Shown: in pieces, positions 17,351 to 24,251 of the stretch
Layout: each line of letters begins with the position of its first letter
Position numbering within the stretch: position 1 is the stretch's first letter
Assembly (NCBI RefSeq): GCF_014648855.1
Contig: NZ_BMRX01000013.1
Location: forward strand, 1 to 64,000
Length of the DNA stretch: 64,000 nt
DNA from: Streptomyces parvulus
Lineage (GTDB): Bacteria > Actinomycetota > Actinomycetes > Streptomycetales > Streptomycetaceae
Direction: 5' to 3'
Translations under genes and position numbers: made by a program
The notes under the pieces: model-generated
Told to the model about the DNA's origin: nothing
The model's input: only the letters and a program-made list of their open reading frames with translations
The model's database searches: none

Positions 17351-17576
17351 CGACGCCCGCCCGCCCGGCGCGGCCCGCCGCGTGAAGGTCCAGCGGCGGG
17401 GGCCGATGCTGGTGGAGGGGCCGGTGGAGGTGGAGCTGGAGGACGGTACGACGGTGTTCTCCGACCGCTTCCAGGTCGCGCTGTGCACCTGCCGGCGCAG
17501 TCGGCGCTTCCCGTGGTGCGACACCAGTCACCGCGCCAGGACGGCCGGACCGGGCGACGGGGCGGCGGGGGACTGA
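17331..17576 (+). CDS. CDGSH-type iron-sulfur protein
   Basis: An 81-residue protein with the complete CDGSH 2Fe-2S pattern at its C-terminal half: CTC, then FPWCDTSH, giving three Cys and one His ligand (C-x-C-x8-C-x3-H). Such mitoNEET-like domains carry redox-active, acid-labile clusters. It starts at a GTG within the end of the methyltransferase gene, behind GGAGGAG. The overlap and shared strand place it in the operon with the diiron protein and methyltransferase. A plausible role is electron or cluster donation to the diiron enzyme; that is inference from position. Confidence 0.88.
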   Translation: MPNSPSDDARPPGAARRVKVQRRGPMLVEGPVEVELEDGTTVFSDRFQVALCTCRRSRRFPWCDTSHRARTAGPGDGAAGD

Positions 17577-17600
17577 ACCGCGACGACGGCCGTGTCCGGA

Positions 17601-17645
17601 ACCGGGAGAGCGGCGGACGGCCCCACTCCGTCCGCCGCTCCCGGT
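17601..17645. terminator. Strong hairpin between convergent genes
   Basis: Arms of 18-20 bases (beginning ACCGGGAG and ending CTCCCGGT) pair fully apart from a two-base bulge. The loop is about seven bases. It lies between the CDGSH gene (rightward) and the subtilisin inhibitor gene (leftward), so it probably terminates both transcripts. Confidence 0.85.
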
Positions 17646-17732
17646 GCGGGACCGCGGGCCCGTACGGCGGCGCTCGCACTCCCCAGTGGCGAGCAGCCGG
17701 TCACACCGCACGGGCCGGACGGCCCCGGTCCC

Positions 17733-18167
17733 TCAGAACGTGAAGACGCTCGCGCTGCCCGCGTTCTTCACGCACTCGTTGGCGAAGGTCCGCTCGTAGG
17801 AGAGGCGCCTGCCCTGCCAGACGCCGTCGACGGTGACGACCACGGGGGCGTACTCCCGGGTGCACATCACCCCGTCGGCGGCGGACAGGGCGTCGAAGTC
17901 CCCGCCGGCGCGGCGGAGTTCGGCGCAGGCCGCGTCGGCCGCGGGGTGGGTCCCGGTGGCCTTCGGGGCGCAGGTGAGAGTGACCGCGCGGAGCGGTGAG
18001 GTGGCGGCGGCGCTCTCTCCCTGCCCGATCGTCAGCACCAGGGCCGAGGGGGCGTAGAGGGACGCGGGGGCAGTGGCCGGGGAGGCGATGGACGCCCCGG
18101 CGAGGGGCCCGCAGACGGCGGTGGCCGTCAGACCCAGAGTCGCTGCCCAGCGCGCGGTGTTCCGCAT
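17733..18167 (-). CDS. Subtilisin inhibitor-like protein (SIL), predicted P1 arginine
   Basis: A 144-residue secreted protease inhibitor of the Streptomyces subtilisin inhibitor family. It has a signal peptide (about residues 1-30 or so). The mature part starts near SLYAPSALVLTIGQG, the usual first strand. Four cysteines (66, 81, 102, 132) have exactly the spacing of the two SSI disulfides. The reactive loop follows the third Cys: C102-T-R-E, which places Arg104 at P1 where SSI has Met. That predicts inhibition of trypsin-like rather than chymotrypsin-like proteases. The second ATG (18167) is chosen because GGAAGG lies at proper distance; an ATG at 18176 is possible. These inhibitors typically control the producer's own secreted proteases and sporulation-linked turnover. 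Confidence 0.95.
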   Translation of the reverse strand: MRNTARWAATLGLTATAVCGPLAGASIASPATAPASLYAPSALVLTIGQGESAAATSPLRAVTLTCAPKATGTHPAADAACAELRRAGGDFDALSAADGVMCTREYAPVVVTVDGVWQGRRLSYERTFANECVKNAGSASVFTF

Positions 18168-18526
18168 TGTGTGCATCCTTCCGCTCTTTCGAGGGTGTTG
18201 AGGCCGGCCCGGCTCGGTTGGTGCCGGAACGGCGAGCGCGAGTCTGCCGAGTCCGGCACCGAAACTCATCTCGACCCCCTGGATTTAGGTAACCTTGCGT
18301 ATTGAATCAGTGGCGTGAAGTCACAGAATTCGAACGTTGCAAGTCCGGAACGGAGCGGTTCTTGATCGGTTCTTGAGGCTTGAACTGGCCGGATGGCGTG
18401 ATCCACGCGTTTGCCAATAGGCCTGAAACACCCCTGAAACATGCCGGTTCACCCTGGCGGAGGGCCCGTGCATACCGGCGAGTACGGTGCTGGCGACGCG
18501 AACTCGACGACGAGAGGCGACGTGGG
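18168..18526. other. Divergent intergenic region between SIL and hydroxy-acid oxidase genes
   Basis: About 360 bases without a gene. It has an AT-rich stretch near 18280-18340 that probably holds the leftward SIL promoter, and two direct repeats at 18356-18376 that may serve the rightward gene. Confidence 0.45.
18356..18376. repeat. Two tandem CGGTTCTTGA repeats
   Basis: CGGTTCTTGA occurs twice, 11 bases apart (one helical turn), followed closely by another CTTGA. Regular spacing on one DNA face suggests an activator or repressor site upstream of the hydroxy-acid oxidase gene. No matching regulator is identified. Confidence 0.45.
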
Positions 18527-19696
18527 ATGGCGAAGCACTGGGCGGACTTCCAGTACGAGATCTATCTGAACGGCATGACGGGGGCCGTGCCGAGGCTGCC
18601 CACCGATCTGACCCGGCTGGAGGAGCTGGCCGAACACCGGCTGGGCCCGGGCCCGGTCGGGTACGTCGCGGGCAGCGCGGGCGACGGCAGCACCGCGCGC
18701 GCCAACCGGGCGGCCCTGGACCGGTGGCGGATCGTCCCGCGCATGCTGCGGGACGTGCACGCGCGGGACCTCTCGGTCGAGGTCCTGGGGCGCCCCCTGC
18801 CCGCCCCGCTGGCGCTGGCTCCGGTGGGCGTCCTGTCGATCATGCACCCGGAGGCGGAGCCGGCGGCCGCCCGTGCGGCCGCCGCGCAGGGCGTGCCGTA
18901 CATCCTGTCCTCGGCGTCCAGCACGCCGATGGAGCAGGTCGCCGAGGCGATGGGCGACGCGGAGCGCTGGTTCCAGCTGTACTGGCCCAAGGACCGCGAG
19001 GTCGCCCGCAGTTTCCTCGCCCGGGCGAAGGCGGCCGGGTACGGCGCGCTGTTCGTCACGCTGGACACCCCGCTGCTGTCCTGGCGCCCGCGCGACCTGG
19101 ACCGCGCGTACCTGCCGTTCCTGCACGGCGTGGGCACCGCCAACTACTTCTCCGACCCCGCCTTCCGGGCGGGTCTGGCGAAGCCGGTGCACGAGGATCC
19201 GAACGCCGCGGTGATGCACTTCGTCGGCATGTTCTCCGACCCCGCCAAGTCCTGGCCGGACCTGGCGTTCCTGCGGGAGAACTGGGACGGGCCCATCGTC
19301 CTCAAGGGCGTGCTGCACCCGGACGACGCACGGCTCGCGGCCGACGCCGGGATGGACGGCGTGGTGGTCTCCAACCACGGCGGTCGCCAGGTGGCCGGCG
19401 CGGTCGCGGCGGCCGACGCCCTTCCCCGGGTGGCGGCGGCGGTCGGCGACCGGCTCACCGTGCTCTTCGACAGCGGCGTCCGCACCGGCGACGACGTCTT
19501 CAAGGCACTCGCGCTGGGCGCCCGCGCGGTGCTCCTGGGCCGCCCCTACGTCTACGGCCTGGGCCTGGACGGGCAGGCGGGCGTCGAGCACGTCGTCCGC
19601 TGCCTGCTCGCCGAACTCGACCTCACCCTGGCCCTCTCCGGCCACGCGGGCCCGGCCACTCCCGGCCCCGCCGACCTCGTCGAGAGCCCGGTGTGA
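18527..19696 (+). CDS. FMN-dependent alpha-hydroxy-acid oxidizing protein, lactate 2-monooxygenase-like
   Basis: A 389-residue (beta/alpha)8 flavoprotein that oxidises an alpha-hydroxy acid such as lactate. The catalytic His-Arg block SNHGGRQV is present, as are the FMN phosphate-binding region (FDSGVRTGDDV, LGRPYVYGL) and the earlier LAPVGVLSIMHPE segment. Its length and the N-terminal segment (HWADFQYEIYLNGM) fit lactate 2-monooxygenase, which releases acetate, CO2 and water rather than pyruvate. A ribosome-binding site (GAGGCGA) precedes the ATG. It stands alone in its transcription unit and converges with the ricin-domain gene; a perfect hairpin covers its stop codon. Confidence 0.9.
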   Translation: MAKHWADFQYEIYLNGMTGAVPRLPTDLTRLEELAEHRLGPGPVGYVAGSAGDGSTARANRAALDRWRIVPRMLRDVHARDLSVEVLGRPLPAPLALAPVGVLSIMHPEAEPAAARAAAAQGVPYILSSASSTPMEQVAEAMGDAERWFQLYWPKDREVARSFLARAKAAGYGALFVTLDTPLLSWRPRDLDRAYLPFLHGVGTANYFSDPAFRAGLAKPVHEDPNAAVMHFVGMFSDPAKSWPDLAFLRENWDGPIVLKGVLHPDDARLAADAGMDGVVVSNHGGRQVAGAVAAADALPRVAAAVGDRLTVLFDSGVRTGDDVFKALALGARAVLLGRPYVYGLGLDGQAGVEHVVRCLLAELDLTLALSGHAGPATPGPADLVESPV

Positions 19697-19723
19697 TCCG
19701 CGCGCTGCCGCCCGGATCACACC
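19690..19723. terminator. Hairpin overlapping the hydroxy-acid oxidase stop codon
   Basis: Perfect 10-base arms GGTGTGATCC and GGATCACACC with a 14-base loop. The stop codon lies in the left arm. It sits between convergent genes and can end the rightward transcript and perhaps also the leftward one. Confidence 0.7.
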
Positions 19724-19748
19724 TCGGCGGGCCGGCGGCCCGGCGGGC

Positions 19749-21437
19749 TCAGTAGCCGGGCAGCTCCACCGAGCGGGCGGCGGGACCGTCCACGCGGGGA
19801 GTCGGCAGCGGGTCGCTGCGCCAGCGCTGGACGTCCGAGTCGCCGTGCAGTTCGACCACCACGTCCGCGCCGGGCGCCCCGGTGGTGGCGGACAGGGCCA
19901 GCTTCCCCTCCCGGCGCGGGACGAGGCGCCCGCGCTCGGTCAGGTCGTAGCGCACGTCGTCGCCGCGCCCGGTGCCCTCGTCGGCGCAGGTGCCGAGAAT
20001 GACGACGCCGGCGTCCGCCTGCGAGTCGAGGCACAGCCCGGGGTCGGCGACGCTGCGCAGCAGTCCGTCGTCCTCGTACGTCCACTGCTGGGTCCACGCC
20101 TCGGAGCACGCCGCCAGGCGGGCGCCCGTCCCGGCCCTCGGCTCGCCCCGGACGTCCAGGCACAGGTCGGCGCCCACGTTGCGCAGCCGGGTCCGCTCGG
20201 CGCCCGTGGGCAGTCCGGCCGCGCCGGGCGGTTTCGGGCGGCTGGTGGCGGACGTGCTGCCGTCGCCGCCGACCGCGCTGGTGGAGGCCGCGGGGTCGGC
20301 GCCGCCCCCGTCGTACGACCACACGCTCACCACGAGCACGACGGCCAGCACTCCGGCGGAGGCCGCGCCGAGCTGCCTGAGCGCCGAGCGACCGGAGCCG
20401 GGCCGGCCGGAGGAGCGGCGCACGGGGACGGGGACGCGGGCCAGCAGCCCGGTGCGTCCGCCGCGGTGCCGGGCGCTGCCCTTGGCGAGGTGGCCCTGCG
20501 CCGCCCGGCCAGGACGGGAGTCGAGATAGCGCCGGGCGCCCCAGCCGAGCACCGCCTCGGAGATCAGCGTGCCCAGCTCCCGCTCGAAGTGCCCCAGCTG
20601 GTCGGCGGCGTGGCGGCAGTGGCGGCACTCGGCCAGGTGCTTGCGGACATCGGGCAGCAGCGCGCCGCCCCGGCGGATCGGCACGTCGAGGAGACGGCTG
20701 TGGAAGCGGCAGTCCTGGCTGGGCGCGAGCTGCCGGTGGGCGTGCAGACAACCCTCCCGGAATTTCTCCCGCGCCTGTTCGAGGGTGGCCGACGCGGTGT
20801 CGGTATCCATGCCGAGCAGACCGGCCGGGACGGTTATCGACTCGCCTTCGACCTCCGTGTGCCACAGCAAACAACGGGCCGGTCCGGGAAGCGCGGAGAA
20901 TGCCCGCGCGGCCAGCGTCCGGTTTTCCGGGGTCAGGGACTTCGCGGCGAGCATGCCGCGTCCGCCGGCCGGCTTGAGCAACTGCGGCAGGACGCCGGCG
21001 GCGTCCGGGTCGGCCGCCCACTGGCGGACCGTGTCCCGCACGGCGACCAGCAGTCGCGGACGCAGCGCGGTGGCCGGCTCGCCCTCGGCGAGCCGGTCCA
21101 GCACGCGATGCCAGGCGGCGGCCGTGACCATGGCGGTGACCTGCGCCGACGTGGCCAGGCAGATGGTCGCGTAGTCGTGCGCGGGCTGCCAGTGGCGGGC
21201 CATCAGCAGCGCCGCCACCCGGGCGGCCTCGCTCTCCGGGCCGTCCCGGAGCCGCGCGGCCAGCAACTCGTCGGACGCACCGGGGTCCCCGCCGGAGGGC
21301 GGGTACGCGGGTCGAGGGGGGTGGGCACTGAGACGGTTCCTTCCCACGCGCTGTGACGCAGAAGTGCGGTCGCCGAAAAGGGACCCCGGATTGGTGTGTA
21401 CCTCTTGGGCGCGGTGTGGGGAGCGTGAATTCGCCAT
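19749..21437 (-). CDS. Membrane protein joining sigma-like, zinc-finger (anti-sigma) and ricin-type lectin domains
   Basis: A 562-residue protein with an unusual order. Residues about 50-250 look like a degenerate ECF sigma factor, ending in a region-4-like helix-turn-helix (LPGPARCLLWHTEVEG onward). A zinc-finger anti-sigma segment follows, around HLAECRHCRHAADQL. A positively charged stretch leads to one membrane helix (about 375-395, LGAASAGVLAVVLVVSVWSY). The extracellular part is a beta-trefoil ricin-type lectin domain with four cysteines and QxW-like repeats. The plan suggests outside sugar sensing passed to an inside sigma/anti-sigma unit, which is inference. The start at 21437 is the Met before the conserved region; an upstream Met would add 33 residues. 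Confidence 0.8.
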   Translation of the reverse strand: MANSRSPHRAQEVHTNPGSLFGDRTSASQRVGRNRLSAHPPRPAYPPSGGDPGASDELLAARLRDGPESEAARVAALLMARHWQPAHDYATICLATSAQVTAMVTAAAWHRVLDRLAEGEPATALRPRLLVAVRDTVRQWAADPDAAGVLPQLLKPAGGRGMLAAKSLTPENRTLAARAFSALPGPARCLLWHTEVEGESITVPAGLLGMDTDTASATLEQAREKFREGCLHAHRQLAPSQDCRFHSRLLDVPIRRGGALLPDVRKHLAECRHCRHAADQLGHFERELGTLISEAVLGWGARRYLDSRPGRAAQGHLAKGSARHRGGRTGLLARVPVPVRRSSGRPGSGRSALRQLGAASAGVLAVVLVVSVWSYDGGGADPAASTSAVGGDGSTSATSRPKPPGAAGLPTGAERTRLRNVGADLCLDVRGEPRAGTGARLAACSEAWTQQWTYEDDGLLRSVADPGLCLDSQADAGVVILGTCADEGTGRGDDVRYDLTERGRLVPRREGKLALSATTGAPGADVVVELHGDSDVQRWRSDPLPTPRVDGPAARSVELPGY

Positions 21438-21763
21438 GGCGAAATTCGGACCTGGTCCGTCAAAGCGTGTGCGAGACCCGGCCTTTACCCCCCGCACGGG
21501 TGCTTCACTCTCGCACAAACCACTGATGGTCAACAAGGCGAGCGGGCAACATCGGCCCGGCTTTGAAAGAAGGTCAGAATCCCTCGCAACTCATGGGCCG
21601 GAGAGCGGCTTTCCGCATTCTCCGCGGGCGGTGCCGGACCGGGATCGGATGCGCCAGGACCGCGACCGGCCGGCCGGGCCGTGGACGTCGGTCCGCCGGG
21701 CCGGGTCGGAGTCCACGCCGAGGCGGGGCGGATACACGCGGTGCCGACAGGCGCGTGACCGGT
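21438..21763. other. Intergenic region between the ricin-domain gene and the GH9 gene
   Basis: About 325 bases. The part next to 21437 should carry the promoter of the ricin-domain gene. It contains a spaced inverted repeat (TGTGCGAGA at 21468-21476 and TCTCGCACA at 21509-21517). The rest, downstream of the cellulase gene, shows no convincing gene. Confidence 0.45.
21468..21517. repeat. Spaced 9-base inverted repeat in front of the ricin-domain gene
   Basis: TGTGCGAGA and its exact complement TCTCGCACA are separated by 32 bases. In the leftward transcript this could fold as a leader stem, or the arms could be two operator half-sites three turns apart. Confidence 0.4.
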
Positions 21764-24007
21764 TCAGCCCTGGTCGGCCACGAAGGAGGCCATCCGGGTC
21801 AGCGCGGCGTTCCAGTTGACGGTGTGCTCGTTGGTGGACCAGGACTGGATGTCGTCGATGAAGCAGAACTGGCCGACGCAGCCCTGGAGTCTGCTCTGCG
21901 CGAAGGGGTCCTGGATGCTGGAGTTCGGGCCGCCGGACAGGGTGCCCGCGGGCGGGTTGGGCAGCGCGGGGTCGAGCTGGTGGGCGTACCAGCGGCTGTG
22001 CTGGTTGTGGGCGTTGACCTCGCCGTAGCCGGTGACGTACGAGATGTTCAGCGCGTTGCGGCCCAGGATGTAGTCCATGCTCTGGACCGCTCCGTCCCGG
22101 TACGCGGCGCGGCCGGTGAGGTCGTGGGCGGTGGCTAGGACGACCGCGTTGTTGAGGACCTGGTGACTGGAGCCCCAGTCGTACCGGTTGCCTTCGGGCG
22201 CGTAGGGCATGCCGTACGGGTGCGCGCGCAGCGTCGCCAGGTAGCCGTCGGCGCCCCGGACGACCGAGCGGCGCACCGCGTCCCGGCCGGGGAGCCGGTT
22301 CGGGACGGTGGCGAGGTCCAGCCGGGCGGCGGCCGCCGTGCGCGACCAGTCGAAGCCGGTCGGGCCGAAGACGTCGGCGGTGTGGACCGGGGAGCCGAGC
22401 ACGTACGCCGCGAACTCCCGCTCCCCCGTGGTCAGGTACAGCTCGGCCGCGGCCCAGTAGAACTCGTCGTCGACCCGGGTGTCGGCGTACGCCCCGCCGC
22501 CGACGCCGTCGCTCTCGTCCGCGAGCACGTCCGGGTGGGCCAGCGCCGCCGCCCACGCGGTGCGGGCCGCGGCCAGCGTCTTCGCGGCGAACTGCCGGTC
22601 GTGGGCGCGGTACAGACGCGCCGCCTGGGCGGCCGTCGCCGCCAGGTTCAGGGTGGCCGCGGTGCTCGGCGGGTGCAGTTCGCGCTTCTGCGGGTCGTCG
22701 TCCGGCAGCAGCGGGAGGCCGGTCCACTGCTCGTCGTGGATCTTGTGGTGGGCCATGCCGGCCAGCGGCCGGCCCCGCGGCACCTGCATCCGCAGCAGGA
22801 ACTCCAGCTCCCAGCGGGCCTCGTCGAGGATGTCCGGCACCCCGTTGCCGCTCTCGGGGAGGGCGAGCGTGCCGTCGCCGAGCTTGGCGGGCTGCCCGGT
22901 CCGCGCGTGCAGGGCGCGCTCGTGGGTGCTCAGCAGCTCCCAGGTGGAGATGCCGCCGTTGACGACGTACTTGCCGTGGTCGCCCGCGTCGTACCAGCCG
23001 CCGGAGACGTCGAGGGTGTGGTCGCACACGCCGGGTTGGCAGGGCACCTCGGTGTCGCCCAGGTTGGGTGCCACGCCCACGTGCCCGGCGGGACGGCCGT
23101 AGCCGGGGCGCAGCTCGTCGCTGACGGCGATGCCGCTGCGCTGGGTGTAGTAGTACTTCGCGGAGTCGGTGCGCAGCCGCTCGTAGGCGGCCGTGCCGAT
23201 GTCGAAGGGCCGGCTGGTCTCGCCGTCGGCGACCAGCGTGTAGCCCTCGCCGCGCCTGTTGTGGCCGCCGAAGTCGATGGAGTGCACGTTCTGCCCGGAG
23301 GAGGCGTCCACGCCGCGTGGCGTGCTGCGGCCGTGGGCGACGACCCGGCCGGCGGCGTCCTTCAGCTGCCAGGGCAGGGCGGTGGTCGCTCCGGTGACGA
23401 GCGTGGCGTTCTTCGGTCCGGCCGGGAGGTAGCCGACCTGGTTGACGCGGACCCGCGGTCCGGTGTCGGGGACGTGCGGTTCGGGCTCCACGCCGCCGAG
23501 CAGGGACACGTCGTCCACGCAGAACCGCCAGGCCTCGGGCGTGCCGCCGAGCTGGAAGCCGACCTGGCCGCCGGTGGTGTCGACGGGCGAGGTGAAGGTG
23601 TACGCGTAGCTGTCCCCGGAGACGCTCAGCTGCGGGCTGACCTCGTAGTACGTGTCGTACGGGGCCACCGACAGAGCGACGATCGCGCGGACCACGTGGC
23701 CGGCGGGCGCGCCGGTCGCGGTGAAGGAGAACCGGTACGACTCCCCCGCGACCAGGGTGATGTCGTTCTGGCCGACGGCGGCGTCCCAGCGGTTGGCGGT
23801 GCCGCCGGGCGCGTCGGCGCACAGCCGGCCGTCGGACACGGCCGCGGTGACGTTCGCACCGGCCCACCAGGACTCGGTTCCGTCGTCGAAGGTGCCGTTC
23901 CTGACCTGCTCGGTCTCGTCGGCCCCGGCCGGCGCGGCGGGCAGCGCGGTGACGGCCGCCGCCAGCAGTGCGGCCAGACAGACGAGCGCGGTTCTGCGTC
24001 TTCTCAC
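21764..24007 (-). CDS. Secreted GH9 cellulase with N-terminal carbohydrate-binding module
   Basis: A 747-residue exported beta-1,4-glucanase. It starts at GTG (24007) behind a GAGGAG ribosome-binding site, with a signal peptide of about 30 residues (RRRRTALVCLAALLAAAV, then PAGADE). Next are a CenC/CBM4_9-type module (about 35-165), an Ig-like GH9 N-terminal domain (about 175-260, starting RVRVNQVGYLP) and the GH9 (alpha/alpha)6 catalytic domain. Catalytic residues are visible: the Asp pair in GGWYDAGDHGKY and the general-acid Glu in TNEHTVNWN near the C-terminus. A perfect CebR operator lies 37 bases upstream, so expression should respond to cellobiose or cello-oligomers. The gene is unlinked to other cellulases here. 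Confidence 0.95.
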   Translation of the reverse strand: MRRRRTALVCLAALLAAAVTALPAAPAGADETEQVRNGTFDDGTESWWAGANVTAAVSDGRLCADAPGGTANRWDAAVGQNDITLVAGESYRFSFTATGAPAGHVVRAIVALSVAPYDTYYEVSPQLSVSGDSYAYTFTSPVDTTGGQVGFQLGGTPEAWRFCVDDVSLLGGVEPEPHVPDTGPRVRVNQVGYLPAGPKNATLVTGATTALPWQLKDAAGRVVAHGRSTPRGVDASSGQNVHSIDFGGHNRRGEGYTLVADGETSRPFDIGTAAYERLRTDSAKYYYTQRSGIAVSDELRPGYGRPAGHVGVAPNLGDTEVPCQPGVCDHTLDVSGGWYDAGDHGKYVVNGGISTWELLSTHERALHARTGQPAKLGDGTLALPESGNGVPDILDEARWELEFLLRMQVPRGRPLAGMAHHKIHDEQWTGLPLLPDDDPQKRELHPPSTAATLNLAATAAQAARLYRAHDRQFAAKTLAAARTAWAAALAHPDVLADESDGVGGGAYADTRVDDEFYWAAAELYLTTGEREFAAYVLGSPVHTADVFGPTGFDWSRTAAAARLDLATVPNRLPGRDAVRRSVVRGADGYLATLRAHPYGMPYAPEGNRYDWGSSHQVLNNAVVLATAHDLTGRAAYRDGAVQSMDYILGRNALNISYVTGYGEVNAHNQHSRWYAHQLDPALPNPPAGTLSGGPNSSIQDPFAQSRLQGCVGQFCFIDDIQSWSTNEHTVNWNAALTRMASFVADQG

Positions 24008-24043
24008 GTCCGGGCTCCTCGGGGGAGGCGGCGCTCGCCGATA

Positions 24044-24057
24044 TGGGAGCGCTCCCA
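24044..24057. promoter_or_regulatory. CebR operator of the cellulase gene
   Basis: TGGGAGCGCTCCCA, a perfect 14-base palindrome identical to the known Streptomyces CebR consensus, 37-50 bases before the GTG start of the GH9 gene. CebR is a LacI-family repressor released by cello-oligosaccharides. The gene for CebR is not in the window. Confidence 0.93.
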
Positions 24058-24251
24058 ACTGCGGTCGCGGCCCATGGTTGTGCCAGACATGACATGCCGT
24101 CAACGGTCCGGACGACACCGCTTCCTTCCGTCCGGGGGCGGGGCGTGGCCCGGGCGGCGGGCGGTGCCCCCGGTGCCACGGAGCCGGACGGGCCCGGTGG
24201 TTCGGGTCCGCGCGGGGCCCGGACGCACTAGGCTGGGGAGAAGGTGACGCG

